Assembly: GCA_963733935.1 (NCBI GenBank)
Contig: CAVTEQ010000017.1
Coordinates: 65,340-129,339 of the forward strand
DNA from: JAHFUA01 sp963733935
GTDB lineage: Bacteria; Acidobacteriota; Terriglobia; Terriglobales; Acidobacteriaceae
Length of the DNA stretch: 64,000 bases
Direction of reading: 5' to 3'
The notes below the pieces were generated by a model, which did no database searches, was not told the origin of the DNA, and worked only from the letters and a program-made list of their open reading frames with translations. Numbering within the stretch: the stretch's first letter is position 1; each line of letters opens with the position of its first letter. Made by a program: the position numbers and the translations under genes. Of the stretch, positions 17,745 through 26,049 are shown piece by piece.

Positions 17745-18372
17745 CTTCCGCCACCGGTCCTTGTGATCCGTCGGTTCCATCCTGTGGCTCCGGTCCTTCG
17801 CACTCGGCGGACTTCGCGTCGCACTCGAGGACATCGCGGAGCGCTTCCCTGTCAACAGCATCGCTCGTGTTCAAAATCGTCATGGCAGCGTGGAGCTCTC
17901 CCGCCGCTTGTTCTTGCTCACCAGCGGGCGTCGGGTCAGCACAGGCGATCGTGTCGGACGTTTCTTCCTCGACGGTGCAGCCCAAATGGCCGTGGAGCTG
18001 GAGCACGAACTTGGCAGCCTGGAACTGAATTTGGTATGCATCTTCGAGCGGGCCCTCGACAATGCCAGCTGCGGTAACGAAGATCCGCCGGCGCTTAGCA
18101 TCCAAGCACGCCGATAGTCGGTTGGCAGCTCGCTGCACGGTGCAGCCTTGCTCTACCAAAACGCCCTGCAGAACGCCGAGCTCTCGCGCTTTTTTGAGCG
18201 TGCGGCTGGCTTGGACAGACAGTTGGTTGCTGCCGGAGGCGCCCTTGTAACCTGCGCGCTCGGCAGAGCGAGTACCGTTTTGGTAGCTTGGGCTAGCGGG
18301 ATCGGAGAAGTAGCCAAGCAGATCGTGCTGACGAGCGGTAAGGCCGTTCGACGGTTGGGAATCTTTATTCAT
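17725..18372 (-). CDS. terS: Phage terminase small subunit
   Basis: About 215-residue DNA-recognition subunit of the packaging enzyme. The N-terminal region has the family pattern LTARQHDLLGYFSDPASPSYQNGTRSAERAGYKG, a helix-turn-helix used to grasp concatemer DNA, then a long helical segment with RAANRLSACLDAKRRRIFVTAAGIVEG. The tail is acidic (TSDTIACADPTPAGEQ, EDDPGKA). ATG 18372 is preferred over TTG 18384 because GGGGGC lies just upstream. Its end overlaps the start of the large subunit gene, and its start overlaps the end of the small gene upstream, all typical of a compact phage operon. Confidence 0.82.
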   Translation of the reverse strand: MNKDSQPSNGLTARQHDLLGYFSDPASPSYQNGTRSAERAGYKGASGSNQLSVQASRTLKKARELGVLQGVLVEQGCTVQRAANRLSACLDAKRRRIFVTAAGIVEGPLEDAYQIQFQAAKFVLQLHGHLGCTVEEETSDTIACADPTPAGEQEQAAGELHAAMTILNTSDAVDREALRDVLECDAKSAECEGPEPQDGTDGSQGPVAEDDPGKA

Positions 18373-18575
18373 GATTGCCCCCAAACACGTCTTGCTTCAG
18401 CAGGTCCACCCTCTGGTAGGCGAAAGTAGGCTCGTTGGTGCCCAGCTCCGTCCAGAGGCCGAACGTGACCCCGGCTGGAGTTGTAGTAGGTCAGGCAGAT
18501 GATGCTCAGGGGCAACACTTGCCCTGAGGGTAAACAAGCCACGGGAACGGTGACACGGTCACCGAGAAGGGACAC
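18365..18575 (-). CDS. Small phage-type protein, frameshifted
   Basis: Roughly 69 residues when one shift near 18482 is repaired. GTG 18575 follows a strong AGGAGG five bases upstream and gives SLLGDRVTVPVACLPSGQV; the other frame continues GVTFGLWTELGTNEPTFAY and QRVDLLKQDVFGGNHE to the stop at 18365, which overlaps the terminase small subunit start. The good ribosome site and the natural overlap argue for a real gene. Function unknown. Confidence 0.5.
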
Positions 18576-19048
18576 GGATGCCTCCTACAACACACAGCTA
18601 AGGTGCGCGGGGCCCGCTGAGCGCGCGGAACCCTTGGCGTTTACGACCTTACTGCGCGGTTGCTGGAGTCGTCCGGAGTCAGGACCGTCCTGCGACAGCG
18701 AGGCGCGAAACGTCCCAGCTAGGAACCGCTTCCGGCTGGGTGCAGGACTGAATCTTACGTAAGCCCGGGCCTCGTGGTGCCTTGGCCCGCCGAGTGGCTC
18801 ATCCGTTCCCCGGGTTGTGAGGCTCCCCAGGATCCGCCGTGCCACCGTCGTCAGTTGTAAGCGAAACTCGCGTTTTTAGCCAAGAAAAAATGAGGGTCGG
18901 GAAGCGGGCCGGGGTTTACTGGCTAGGTCCCCCCCTAGCTGCCTTGCTTTTGTCCCATTCCGAAGTGGCGGAGGAGCTGGCGAAGAAATCGATACCCAAT
19001 TTGTCTCATGCTGAGCGAGGCAGGGGGAAGGGATTTCTCGCGTGGCTG
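18576..19048 (-). other. Degenerate region with a second BrnT 5' fragment
   Basis: 473 bases with no supported intact gene. At about 18941-18968 it contains an about 21-base stretch identical to the 5' coding part of the brnT remnant at 19400-19441 (reading EWDKSKA on the - strand), so a second, more decayed toxin fragment probably lies here. An open frame of 86 codons at 18585-18845 has no recognisable features. Confidence 0.4.
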
Positions 19049-19300
19049 CTAAGCTGTCCGGCGTTTGCTGCGGCTTCTCCGACGTTCGATCAATCTTGCG
19101 ACTGCCCTTAGGGTCTCGTTCACGTCATCTGCGGTCGGAAACTGGCTGGCGACATCGGGAGCCAAGACGACGACGTTAGTACCGGAGGCATAGCGCCCCG
19201 CATGTTTGCCGCGTACGCCCTCGCTGAAATCGTACTCCGGCCGCATTGTTGAGCTGCGCGCCTTTGTCCTAGTTTGCTTCTTCATATTGCCTTCGTTCAT
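19049..19300 (-). CDS. BrnT-associated antitoxin-like protein
   Basis: 83 residues: a basic N-terminus (MKKQTRTKARSS), the conserved core MRPEYDFSEGVRGKHAGRY, TNVVVLAPDVASQFPTADDVNETLRAVARLIE, and a basic tail. This short family is usually encoded directly behind BrnT-type toxins, as here, and I infer that it is the cognate antitoxin or repressor, with the C-terminal half probably DNA-binding. Its frame is continuous with that of the brnT remnant just upstream, separated only by the toxin's stop codon. The toxin is broken, so this would be an orphan antitoxin. Confidence 0.65.
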   Translation of the reverse strand: MNEGNMKKQTRTKARSSTMRPEYDFSEGVRGKHAGRYASGTNVVVLAPDVASQFPTADDVNETLRAVARLIERRRSRSKRRTA

Positions 19301-19309
19301 TCGGGGCCG

Positions 19310-19441
19310 CTAGTCATCGGGATCAGAGATCGTGATGGACAGCGGGTCGGCAAACACAGTGGTGGCTTCGCGAAACGACACGCCGTGCACTCCGACGTTC
19401 GAATCTGCCTTGCTTTTGTCCCATTCGAAGCGCAGCGCCAT
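19310..19441 (-). pseudogene. brnT: brnT-like toxin, truncated
   Basis: 43 residues where the family has about 90. The start is normal: AAAGGAC ribosome site, then MALRFEWDKSKADSN, HGVSFREATTVFADPLSITISDPDD, which is the N-terminal half of BrnT (a RelE-fold ribonuclease). The central and C-terminal beta-strands with the catalytic residues are missing; after the stop only about nine bases separate it from the antitoxin frame, so an internal deletion has removed the second half. Conclusion on homology is from motif recognition. Confidence 0.65.
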
Positions 19442-19514
19442 CGGAAGTCCTTTATATCAGAATGGTGGGACGTGCCTTGGTCGCGGCCAGCAATCCGGCA
19501 CGGCATGCGATCAG

Positions 19515-20192
19515 CTACCTGCTTGGTACTGGTGATGGCGGAAGCCGAAGGTGGTCCCCGGACGCCAGCGCTTCCAGTTCCGTAACTACTCGATCCAGCT
19601 CATCCACCAGCACCTTGGGTGCCTCTGGTCGCTCCTGGAAACGCCGTACTAAAGCACGGTAGTAGCGCAAATGATCGGTTTTGGATGCAGCCGCATTGAA
19701 ACGGCCCCACAACTCGTCCCGCATTTCCCGATAGCATGTGAGAATGTCGCGGGCGTTGTGGAGCTTGTCCGCTGCAGTGATCAAGAGCGCGTCAGGCGAT
19801 GCCTGGCGCAGATGATCAAGGTAAGCCTGCTTGCGCTGGTGCCAAGGCAGCTTCGCGGCCGGGTTAGACGATTCGCTATCGGAGCACTCCCGCACAATGG
19901 CCGCAACCCGCGGCCCAAACAGGCGCTCAATCATCGCAAGCGTCGCGAGGCCGCCCTGATCCTCCATGGCATCGTGGAGCAGCGCGGCGATTGCCTGATC
20001 CTCGTCGCCGCCGTTCTCCAGCACCAGCGCGCAGACGCTGATCAGGTGGGCGATGTAGGGAACGTTGGTTCCTTTGCGCACCTGTCGTTGGTGCAATCCA
20101 GCCGCGAAGTGCAATGCAAGATCGAAGCGGCGGCTCAAGAAAGGCCCGTGGGACTCCGGTACCGCGTTGGAATTTTGTACTAGCACAATCAC
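19515..20192 (-). CDS. HD-domain phosphohydrolase
   Basis: 225-residue protein with an HD metal-binding fold resembling the hydrolase half of RelA/SpoT enzymes. The pattern is HFAAGLHQRQVRKGTNVPYIAHLISV, then the HD pair in AIAALLHDAMEDQGG, and downstream LITAADKLHNARDIL with the second D. It should be a cytoplasmic metal-dependent phosphohydrolase; a (p)ppGpp or nucleotide substrate is possible but not shown. It lies in the phage-derived block, between an HNH gene and the toxin remnant, so it may be cargo or a phage nucleotide-metabolism gene. The ATG at 20192 is a reasonable start; no strong ribosome site is visible. Confidence 0.8.
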   Translation of the reverse strand: MIVLVQNSNAVPESHGPFLSRRFDLALHFAAGLHQRQVRKGTNVPYIAHLISVCALVLENGGDEDQAIAALLHDAMEDQGGLATLAMIERLFGPRVAAIVRECSDSESSNPAAKLPWHQRKQAYLDHLRQASPDALLITAADKLHNARDILTCYREMRDELWGRFNAAASKTDHLRYYRALVRRFQERPEAPKVLVDELDRVVTELEALASGDHLRLPPSPVPSR

Positions 20193-20297
20193 CTCCGTGC
20201 GGCCGTTGCATCTTCAAAGCCGCACTGCTTCACTCTCAATCGGTCGGCTCCGGGAGCCTGGCGAAGCCTGAACTGTCACAAATCCGGCGTCATTGAC

Positions 20298-20536
20298 TTA
20301 CCTCTTGTGGTTTCCTGAGTGCCTTAATTTGTGACATTGGACACAAAGGGTAATGAGATTGTCCTCTGAATCGTTCCCCTCGTGACTCCTAAACTGGACG
20401 TGGTGGACCTCCAAGTTCATCATCGACCCGCAAACTTGGCAGTGCCACCCGTCCCGCTCGAGTACCTGCAGACGGAGCTGCTGATAGGAATCAGCGTCTA
20501 GGCGTACACTCGCGGGCTTTTCGCCAGGTTCGTCAT
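20298..20536 (-). CDS. HNH endonuclease, frameshifted
   Basis: Small HNH-fold nuclease, about 79 residues. ATG 20536 overlaps the stop of the upstream gene (ATGA) and gives MTNLAKSPRV; after a one-base shift near 20500 the sequence continues RLDADSYQQLRLQVLERDGWHCQVCG, then LEVHHVQFRSHEGNDSEDNLITLCVQCHKLRH. The CxxC pairs bind zinc and the H-H, N and H residues form the HNH catalytic site. Free-standing HNH enzymes are common next to terminase genes, where they assist packaging, but here the gene is separated from terS by about 2 kb. A second, truncated relative is at 36037-36195. Confidence 0.75.
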
Positions 20537-21198
20537 GCTATTTGGGTGACCTCGGCAAGGAACTCCTTTTTCTGGACTTCAGGAAGAAATCGGAACAAGC
20601 GCAGTACGGAGCACAAAAGCACTTTGGGATTGCCGTTCTCCACGTGTGCTCCGGCCAAGAAATCGGCGCAGATCATCTCCAGACAGTAGCCACGGGCTTT
20701 ATCTGAGCCCAGCATAAGCGCCGCCGTATCAATCGCCTGCTCGATCACCGGCGCCTGGCTCTTGTAGACCTTGAAATAGATAAGCTCGCTCGGTTCTGAA
20801 TCCCGCCCCGTCAGCTCCCGCTCTACTTCCGCCTTAAACTGTTCCTTGGGCAAGGACCGCGCCTTGTGCAACCAGGTTGCACTTTCGAAGCGCTGGCCGT
20901 CGCGGCGCGCAAGTTTCACCAATTCGATCGCCTTGGACCAGCCGAGCTGCTTCAGGTCGTGCCGGATGGGCTTGGGCAGGTGCTCGTGGATGGACATCAA
21001 GTAGTAAGCCTTGCGGCGGGACTCGGGAAACCGGCGTTCCAAAAACTCGTCAAAAGACTTTAGGTTCTCCAGCCGCCAGTACTGGCCTGCCCGCACCTCG
21101 CAGAGGTACTTTCCTAAATCTATAAAGCGTGTGTCTCGCTCCGCCTCTTTTCGCCTCTCCCAGGCGAGGATCTCGTCGATCTTGGAGAGCACAAACAA
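20533..21198 (-). CDS. Hypothetical phage-island protein, 221 residues
   Basis: Not recognised. The N-terminal third is helical and charged (MFVLSKIDEILAWERRKEAE, GKYLCEVRAGQYWRLENLKSFDEFLERRFPESRRKAYYLM), and a helix-turn-helix-like segment FDEFLERRFPESRRKAYYLM is plausible; the remainder contains RKAR-type basic stretches and the C-terminus LRLFRFLPEVQKKEFLAEV. No signal peptide or membrane helix. It is coupled to the HNH gene by a 4-base ATGA overlap and follows the PD-(D/E)XK nuclease gene in the same orientation, so it likely acts in phage DNA metabolism or its regulation. Intact open frame. Confidence 0.7.
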   Translation of the reverse strand: MFVLSKIDEILAWERRKEAERDTRFIDLGKYLCEVRAGQYWRLENLKSFDEFLERRFPESRRKAYYLMSIHEHLPKPIRHDLKQLGWSKAIELVKLARRDGQRFESATWLHKARSLPKEQFKAEVERELTGRDSEPSELIYFKVYKSQAPVIEQAIDTAALMLGSDKARGYCLEMICADFLAGAHVENGNPKVLLCSVLRLFRFLPEVQKKEFLAEVTQIA

Positions 21199-21239
21199 GC
21201 GCCCGCCGGCGATTGAGTGTAGGCGGCATCGGCGGATCT

Positions 21240-22041
21240 CTAGAAATCAAGTTGGTCAAGCCAACCAAGGTCGCCTCCCGGGCGGCGGAGGAGCTTTGCG
21301 TCAACCAGGTCCTGTTTTCCTAGGCAGAGCCCCAAATGCGAGCAGCTCAGGCAGCCGTTTTGCGGAAACCGGATGCCGCTGCGTGCCGGGAACTGGGCAG
21401 CTTCGATCTGCCGAAGGGTGCTCGCTACCATCGCGCCGAAGCTGTCACGCTGCTGCTGGGTGATGGTTGCGCGCAGGTACTGAACCTCGACCAGCCGCTT
21501 GCGCACGAAGACCACGAATCCGACATTGGGTTCTCCGGTGATCCAGGAATAGCAGACGAGTTGGGGATCCAAAGCCAGCAACCCTGCCGGCTGGTCGGGG
21601 TAGCGGGCACCGGTGGTCTTCCAGTCAATGACCGAGCGCTCGCCGTCCAGGTGGCCAATGGCGTCGATGTAGGCGACGAACTCGTTGCCATTTCCGATCG
21701 GGCGGCTGAACTTGATCTGCAGATTGCGGCGGGGATTCCGGATTCGCACCCGGTCCATCCTGGACAAATCGCGCGAGCAGGTGGATCCCTTGCTCAAGCA
21801 TCTGATCCCAGGTTTCGCTCTTCGGGTACTCCAGAGGAGCGTTCTTGTACTGCGACCAAGCCTCGAACAGCGCGCAGCCCGGATCTTCACGGCGGAACAG
21901 CGCAGCCAGCGCTTGCTCGAAGGCGCGTCCGAACAGCAGCCCGGCTCGGGTTTCTTTTTCCTGCCAGCCGTCCAGGTAGCGATAGCGGTACCGCAACGGG
22001 CAGGCCAGATACTGCGCGAGCTGGGTGTAGCTGTAGGTCAC
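21240..22041 (-). CDS. PD-(D/E)XK nuclease (RecB/Cas4-like), frameshifted
   Basis: RecB-family exonuclease-type protein of about 266 residues after repairing one shift near 21760. The start is GTG 22041, giving MTYSYTQLAQYLACPLRYRYRYLDGW. The catalytic motif II/III region is FVAYIDAIGHLDGERSVIDWKTT (D and E/D-x-K), followed by the QxxxY-like region QLVCYSWITGEPN. The C-terminal FPQNGCLSCSHLGLCLG has three cysteines close together and, with the N-terminal cysteine in LACPLRY, may hold an iron-sulphur cluster as in Cas4/AddB. Its start overlaps the previous gene's stop (GTGA). In phages such nucleases resect DNA ends for a strand-annealing partner. Confidence 0.8.
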
Positions 22042-22475
22042 GAGGCCAACTCCGAGCGCAGTGGCGGAGGAGCCGGCTGATGAAATCGATTCCCAAGCGC
22101 CTGCTGGCGCGAAGGCATCCAGGTTGACCAACGTGCGACCGTTCACTACGGCGTGGGAGAGCTTGACCACCCCGCGGAGTCCGATGAGGCCTTTTTCTTC
22201 CACCTCATCCCGGCCGAGCAGCTCCGGGTCGTAGCCGAAATCGCGCAGAAACCAGCTGAACTTCCACAGGGCCTTGGGCTGTGCAGTAGAGCCGGCCAGA
22301 GAAGGTGCGTCCGGCCAAAGGCGCGGGCTCGAGCACGGAGAACCGGACAGTCGTAAAACGGCTTCTGCCGCTCCCGCGCGTACCGGACCTGATCAACCCG
22401 GACCAGGAACACACCGTCGGGAACTTCGGCATTCGCTTGCGCCGTCGATGCGAGACCTTGGAAACGCCGTTTCAT
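22038..22475 (-). CDS. Phage-type conserved protein between recombination genes, frameshifted
   Basis: About 146 residues spread over at least three frames. ATG 22475 overlaps the stop of the gene upstream. Pieces in order: MKRRFQGLASTAQANAEV, PDGVFLVRVDQVRYARE, then TVRFSVLEPAPLAGRTFSG and RLYCTAQ, then GRDEVEEKGLIGLRGVV, KLSHAVVNGRTLVNLDAFAP. This resembles small phage proteins encoded between a recombinase and its nuclease (single-strand-DNA-binding or DUF669-type), but I cannot be certain of the family. The likely stop overlaps the nuclease gene start at 22041. The number of shifts is high even for this window. Confidence 0.5.
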
Positions 22476-23130
22476 GCCGCACCGGCCTCTGGCTTCTGTG
22501 CCATAGCTGTTGAGCTTGCAGAGCAATCCGTCGCGGTCCTTCCCGGCGGTCTCTGCAAGGTGGGTGATGAAGGACTGGATCTGCTCGCGACTGGCGTCCC
22601 GTATGTCTTGAGTACCGCAGAACTCGGCCGCGTACTGTTTCACCCGCGAGGCATCGAGGCGATGCTGGCGGATCAAGAGACAAAGTTGGTCGCGGAGTTT
22701 GGGCCCGCCGTTGCCGTTTACCGGCTGGGGCGGAAGCTTCCGCACGTTTGGCTCAGGCTGACTGCGAGCCGGGCAGGGATCCGATCTCTTCGACCGAGCA
22801 GATCCCGATTCCGTAGGCCTTGCGCAGAGCACGATTGACCGCCCGTGTCTCGGCCACGCGCATCTCGGCGCCCCGGACCAGAGTTGAAACATTGGACGGG
22901 TCGGCATCACCATAGCCGACAAAGCCCTTGCATGTCGGCGATGTCAGAACCGTGGCCTGAAATACCCAGCGTCCAGTCGTCGGATCGCAAAAGTCGCGCA
23001 TAGCCTTGACGCCAATGCCGGAACAACGTCGGCGATGGGCTAAACGCAACAGCCCGGAATGCGTCACATACCATTTATGGTCGATCAGCTGGAGATCGCC
23101 ATTTGCGACGGAAAGGCGGAACGCGTTCTA
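22472..23130 (-). CDS. Putative phage recombination protein (copy 1), frameshifted
   Basis: Protein of about 220+ residues in at least two frames: KWYVTHSGLLRLAHRRRCSG, then TVLTSPTCKGFVGYGDADPS and NVSTLVRGAEMRVAETRAVN, RALRKAYGIGICSVEEIGSL, and a C-terminal domain KLRDQLCLLIRQHRLDASRV, EFCGTQDIRDASREQIQSFI. The AETRAVNRALR helix resembles single-strand-annealing proteins, and the position beside a PD-(D/E)XK nuclease fits a RecT/Rad52-like annealase, but this is inference. The 5' end upstream of about 23100 is disrupted. A better preserved copy lies at 30223-30985. The stop overlaps the next gene's ATG. Confidence 0.6.
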
Positions 23131-23139
23131 GAAGAAACT

Positions 23140-23463
23140 CGAAGGCAGTTGCCTTAGTGGTTTCCAATCTGACCAGGCCACAGACTCGGCGGCTAGACGG
23201 AGCCGTTTCGCAGGAGCTTAGCGGGTTGGTTTCTCTTCACGATGTGCTACTTCCTAAGCTATGGCGGATCTGCCCTGTTTTGCCTTACAATTGCGCATGG
23301 CATGTGATGTGCGATAAGCGTTCGATCGCGGGCAGTAGCTGACGAGTCGCAAACTCCATAGGCAATATCTCTAGTGGGCAGGTCTAAAAGTCAAGCGAAA
23401 AGGTTGCTCAAGGAAACATAGAACTTGTCACCCGTTGGCCGCGCCTAGGGCGTTCGAGGCGAT
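23140..23463. other. Control-region-like gap between phage genes and the XRE remnant
   Basis: About 320 bases without a supported gene, lying between the - strand recombination genes and a + strand XRE-type repressor remnant. In temperate phages this is where early promoters and operators sit; no clear operator repeats were seen. Confidence 0.35.
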
Positions 23464-23640
23464 ATGAACCCAGAGCCAATTCGCGAAGCAGTGGGAGCGA
23501 GTCAGGGTTACCTCTCCCAATTGGAGCGAGGTGAAAAGGAGATCGGCCCCGAGATGTTATGCGCTTCGGATTAGCCAACTATGGGATAGGTCGTATGAGT
23601 GGATATTAACCGGAAGCGAACGGAGGCATTCGCAATTAAT
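23464..23640 (+). pseudogene. XRE-family helix-turn-helix repressor remnant
   Basis: ATG 23464 gives MNPEPIREAVGASQGYLSQLERGEKEIGPE, the recognition-helix half of an XRE/Cro-CI domain (SQGYLSQLERG), and after a one-base shift near 23565 continues LRISQLWDRSYEWILTGSE, the usual end of this domain (LLRISRAL-x-RS-x-EWLLTGEE pattern). The first helices of the domain and any C-terminal domain are missing. It is divergent from the phage recombination genes, the normal place of a lysogeny repressor. Confidence 0.6.
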
Positions 23641-23782
23641 TGCCACTTGCTGGATACGCTTCACCGGGGACCGTCAGCATGCTTGGCGCGCCACGGCACA
23701 TCAGGAGATCATTTTCGCTGAACCGGCTGTCCAGACGCTTGCCGAGAGCCTGCATCGTTCTCGTTTTCTTCGCTGATGTTTA

Positions 23783-23917
23783 GTGGAAGTGGGTGGCTCG
23801 AAGGGCGGCAAAGTTCGGGCGGCGAAGCTTTCGCCGGAACGGAGGTCGGAGATCGCGCGCAAGGCAGTGCCTGCCAGATGGGCGAAGGAGAAAAAGAAAA
23901 AGCAGCAACCTGATTAG
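23783..23917 (+). CDS. Small basic conserved protein
   Basis: 44 residues: EVGGSKGGKVRAAKLSPERR, SEIARKAVPARWAKEKKKKQ. The G-G-K-x-R-A-A-x-L-(S/T)-P-x-x-R-x-x-I-A-x-x-A-x-x-A-R-W pattern recurs in many short bacterial proteins of unknown function and is probably nucleic-acid-binding given the charge. GTG 23783 is the likely start, without a strong ribosome site; the frame may extend from a lost upstream part. Confidence 0.45.
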   Translation: MEVGGSKGGKVRAAKLSPERRSEIARKAVPARWAKEKKKKQQPD

Positions 23918-23979
23918 GCTTGCGCTCATGCTCGAGCGAGCGGGTCCCGAAGGCCAGTACTCATTGCTTTCGTAACCGA

Positions 23980-24185
23980 TAAAGCGCTACCCACTCGGGC
24001 TCGCCGTAGCGATCAATCCGGGCGGCCTCATTCTGGGGCTTCCCCATCCTGGGCGCTCATGGGCCCGACTGGCCGGGTTTCGGGGACCCACCGTACAGCA
24101 GATTCTCAGTGCCGAAACCCTCGCGCTGATCCAGGAGCCGTGCTACCCGGCCGAAGGCTTCGACTACACCGGCTTCGCGTGGTAA
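23980..24185 (+). other. Open-frame remnant of unknown origin
   Basis: A frame opening directly after a TAA and running to TAA 24183-24185 encodes LGLAVAINPGGLILGLPHPG, then ETLALIQEPCYPAEGFDYTG and FAW. The composition looks protein-like, but there is no start codon and I do not recognise it; possibly the 3' end of a displaced gene. Confidence 0.3.
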
Positions 24186-24292
24186 AAGGCGCGATGCGGT
24201 TGGTTGAAAGAGAAATCGCTGCGTATCTGAAAACGAACGTGTAGCTGCAACCGTTTTAATTCCTCACAAAACCAGGAGTAAGATTCGGACCA

Positions 24293-24952
24293 ATGACTCC
24301 TGCTGATCTGCAGTCGCTGCAACCCACCACGGCCCGTCCGTTTCGCTGGCTTACTGGCATTCTCACGGGCGTACTGTTGGCGATGCTCGTAATCGGCGTC
24401 GTGCTATGGGCGTTCACTGGATTCGGCCTCTTCCAATTCGGCCGCATGCTGCGCGGTGGACAAGTTCACATCAGCGTGGACCAACCCACCGTCATCCGCC
24501 AGATCCGGGCGCTCCAACGACTCGAGACAGTCAGCTACACCATGGACAAAATTATCAGCGGCGAGCGCGAGAATCCCATCCTGCCGAAATTTCTCGCGGG
24601 TGATCGTTTGCTGCTGGTGGTGCACGGCGAGGTGATCGCCGGATTGGATCTGTCGAAGCTTCAGCCCAGCGACGTCGTGGTACGGGGGGACAGCGTTTCG
24701 ATTCACCTGCCGCAAGCCGAAATCTTCACCACTCGCCTCGACAACGCGAAGACGCGAGTCTATTCGCGCGACACCGGACTCTTCTCCACGCCCGATCCGA
24801 ATCTTGAAGGCGAGGTACGCCAGGAAGCTGAGCGCCAACTTCAGGCAGCCGCATTGCAGGACGGCATCCTGAAGACCGCCGACAAAAATGCCCGCCAGAC
24901 GCTTACCAGCATGCTGACGGGTCTTGGGTTCGGGAATGTAGAGATTCGGTAA
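24293..24952 (+). CDS. DUF4230 domain membrane-anchored protein
   Basis: 219 residues. An N-terminal transmembrane segment (WLTGILTGVLLAMLVIGVVL, residues about 19-38) is followed by the DUF4230 domain: VIRQIRALQRLETVSYTMDK, FLAGDRLLLVVHGEVIAGLD, LSKLQPSDVVVRGDSVSIHL, and a C-terminal segment with a long helix (EGEVRQEAERQLQAAALQDG). The family is widespread and of unknown function, with the domain expected outside the membrane. ATG 24293 is well placed before the membrane helix. No operon partner is evident on either side. Confidence 0.85.
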   Translation: MTPADLQSLQPTTARPFRWLTGILTGVLLAMLVIGVVLWAFTGFGLFQFGRMLRGGQVHISVDQPTVIRQIRALQRLETVSYTMDKIISGERENPILPKFLAGDRLLLVVHGEVIAGLDLSKLQPSDVVVRGDSVSIHLPQAEIFTTRLDNAKTRVYSRDTGLFSTPDPNLEGEVRQEAERQLQAAALQDGILKTADKNARQTLTSMLTGLGFGNVEIR

Positions 24953-25090
24953 CGGTTTAATCTTACCTCCCAAGCCGGAGTCTCAAGAAGGATCAAACTT
25001 TGGGTATCGGACCCATTTCACAATCGGGGGTCAGAAAGGTGTCGAGGGCGCGGAATCGGCCCAAACGGATTCACGAGGACTGACGGTGTC

Positions 25091-25636
25091 ATGCTAACGG
25101 ACGCTCCGCGACGCAACGCGAGCCGTGCAGGTTTCTTGGAGAGTGAGCGGATCGGGACGCTCGACCTGCCGCAGCACGGTCGCCTGCCCGTGATTGCAAA
25201 ATCCATCAATTCGGCCATGCAGACGGGAAGAACTGCCGATGTGCGCCGCGCCTGCGACGAGTTTCTGGCAACCGCCTCAGATTTTTACCGAGTCCCAGAA
25301 TGCAGTATCCGAGTGCTTGCCGCCCGGCCCTTGCGGGTCCGCGAAAACTGGGCGAACCCGGAAACTCTGCTGATTCGCGTCTGGATGCGGACGGCGGTAC
25401 GCAAGGAAATCACCTCATTCGGAACGTTTCTGAGCACGCTATGCCACGAGTTCTGCCACCATCTGGATTTTCATCGGCTCGGGTTCGATGATTCGTGGCA
25501 CACACGCGGCTTCTACGAGCGCACCGCCGCGCTCTACCACCATGCGCGGGGGACGCCGCCGAGGCGGCTGTTCTGGGCGGCGGTGCCGGGCGGGCGCTGG
25601 CGGATCGACTGGCCGCGTACGAATCGGGAGGCGTGA
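25091..25636 (+). CDS. SprT-like zinc metallopeptidase domain protein
   Basis: 181 residues. The zinc site is in FLSTLCHEFCHHLDFHRLGF, an HExxH with a following H/D, and the family-like SWHTRGFYERTAALYHHARG follows, where H and E could complete the ligand set. Basic N-terminus and no signal peptide suggest a cytoplasmic enzyme. ATG 25091 starts MLTDAPRRNASR. It is convergent with another small zinc peptidase gene, whose stop is only 25 bases away; both may be remnants of one accessory set. Substrate unknown. Confidence 0.75.
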   Translation: MLTDAPRRNASRAGFLESERIGTLDLPQHGRLPVIAKSINSAMQTGRTADVRRACDEFLATASDFYRVPECSIRVLAARPLRVRENWANPETLLIRVWMRTAVRKEITSFGTFLSTLCHEFCHHLDFHRLGFDDSWHTRGFYERTAALYHHARGTPPRRLFWAAVPGGRWRIDWPRTNREA

Positions 25637-25661
25637 TCGGCGACCGGAGATGCCCTTGCCG

Positions 25662-26018
25662 CTACACGTCCTTCAGTTGCTCCTCGGTCATGCCGAAGTA
25701 GTGTCCCAGTTCGTGCATAAGCGTTTGGCGGATTTGATGTCGCACTTCAGCCTCATTGGAGCAGACCGCTTCAATATTCTTCTGATAGAGCACGATGTGA
25801 TCGGGTCCCGTCGGCAGGTCAAAGACGCTCTTCTTGGTCGTGGGCACGCCGTGGAAGAGACCCAGAAGCAGCCGCCTTTGCTGCCCCGCCTGCGGCGATG
25901 GCTGGTTCGGGGGCACATCCTCTACCAGAACAGCAACGTTACGAATGCGACTGCGAAATTCTTGTGGGAGTGAGTCGAGCGTCTCCTCGACTACCTTGAC
26001 GAAACGTTCACGCTTCAT
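25662..26018 (-). CDS. Zincin-like metallopeptidase (PF06262-type)
   Basis: 118 residues, the usual size of this family. It starts MKRERFVKVVEETLDSLPQE, has RNVAVLVEDVPPNQ, LGLFHGVPTTKKS, PDHIVLYQKNIEAVC, and the zinc motif QTLMHELGHYFGMTEEQLKD (HELGH with a distal E). Intact; a single compact domain thought to be a metal-dependent peptidase of unknown substrate, cytoplasmic. The ATG at 26018 is preceded by GGATGAA (GAAGGAT-type site, weak). Confidence 0.88.
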   Translation of the reverse strand: MKRERFVKVVEETLDSLPQEFRSRIRNVAVLVEDVPPNQPSPQAGQQRRLLLGLFHGVPTTKKSVFDLPTGPDHIVLYQKNIEAVCSNEAEVRHQIRQTLMHELGHYFGMTEEQLKDV

Positions 26019-26049
26019 CCTTCACCCACTGAGATAAATAAGGACACAC

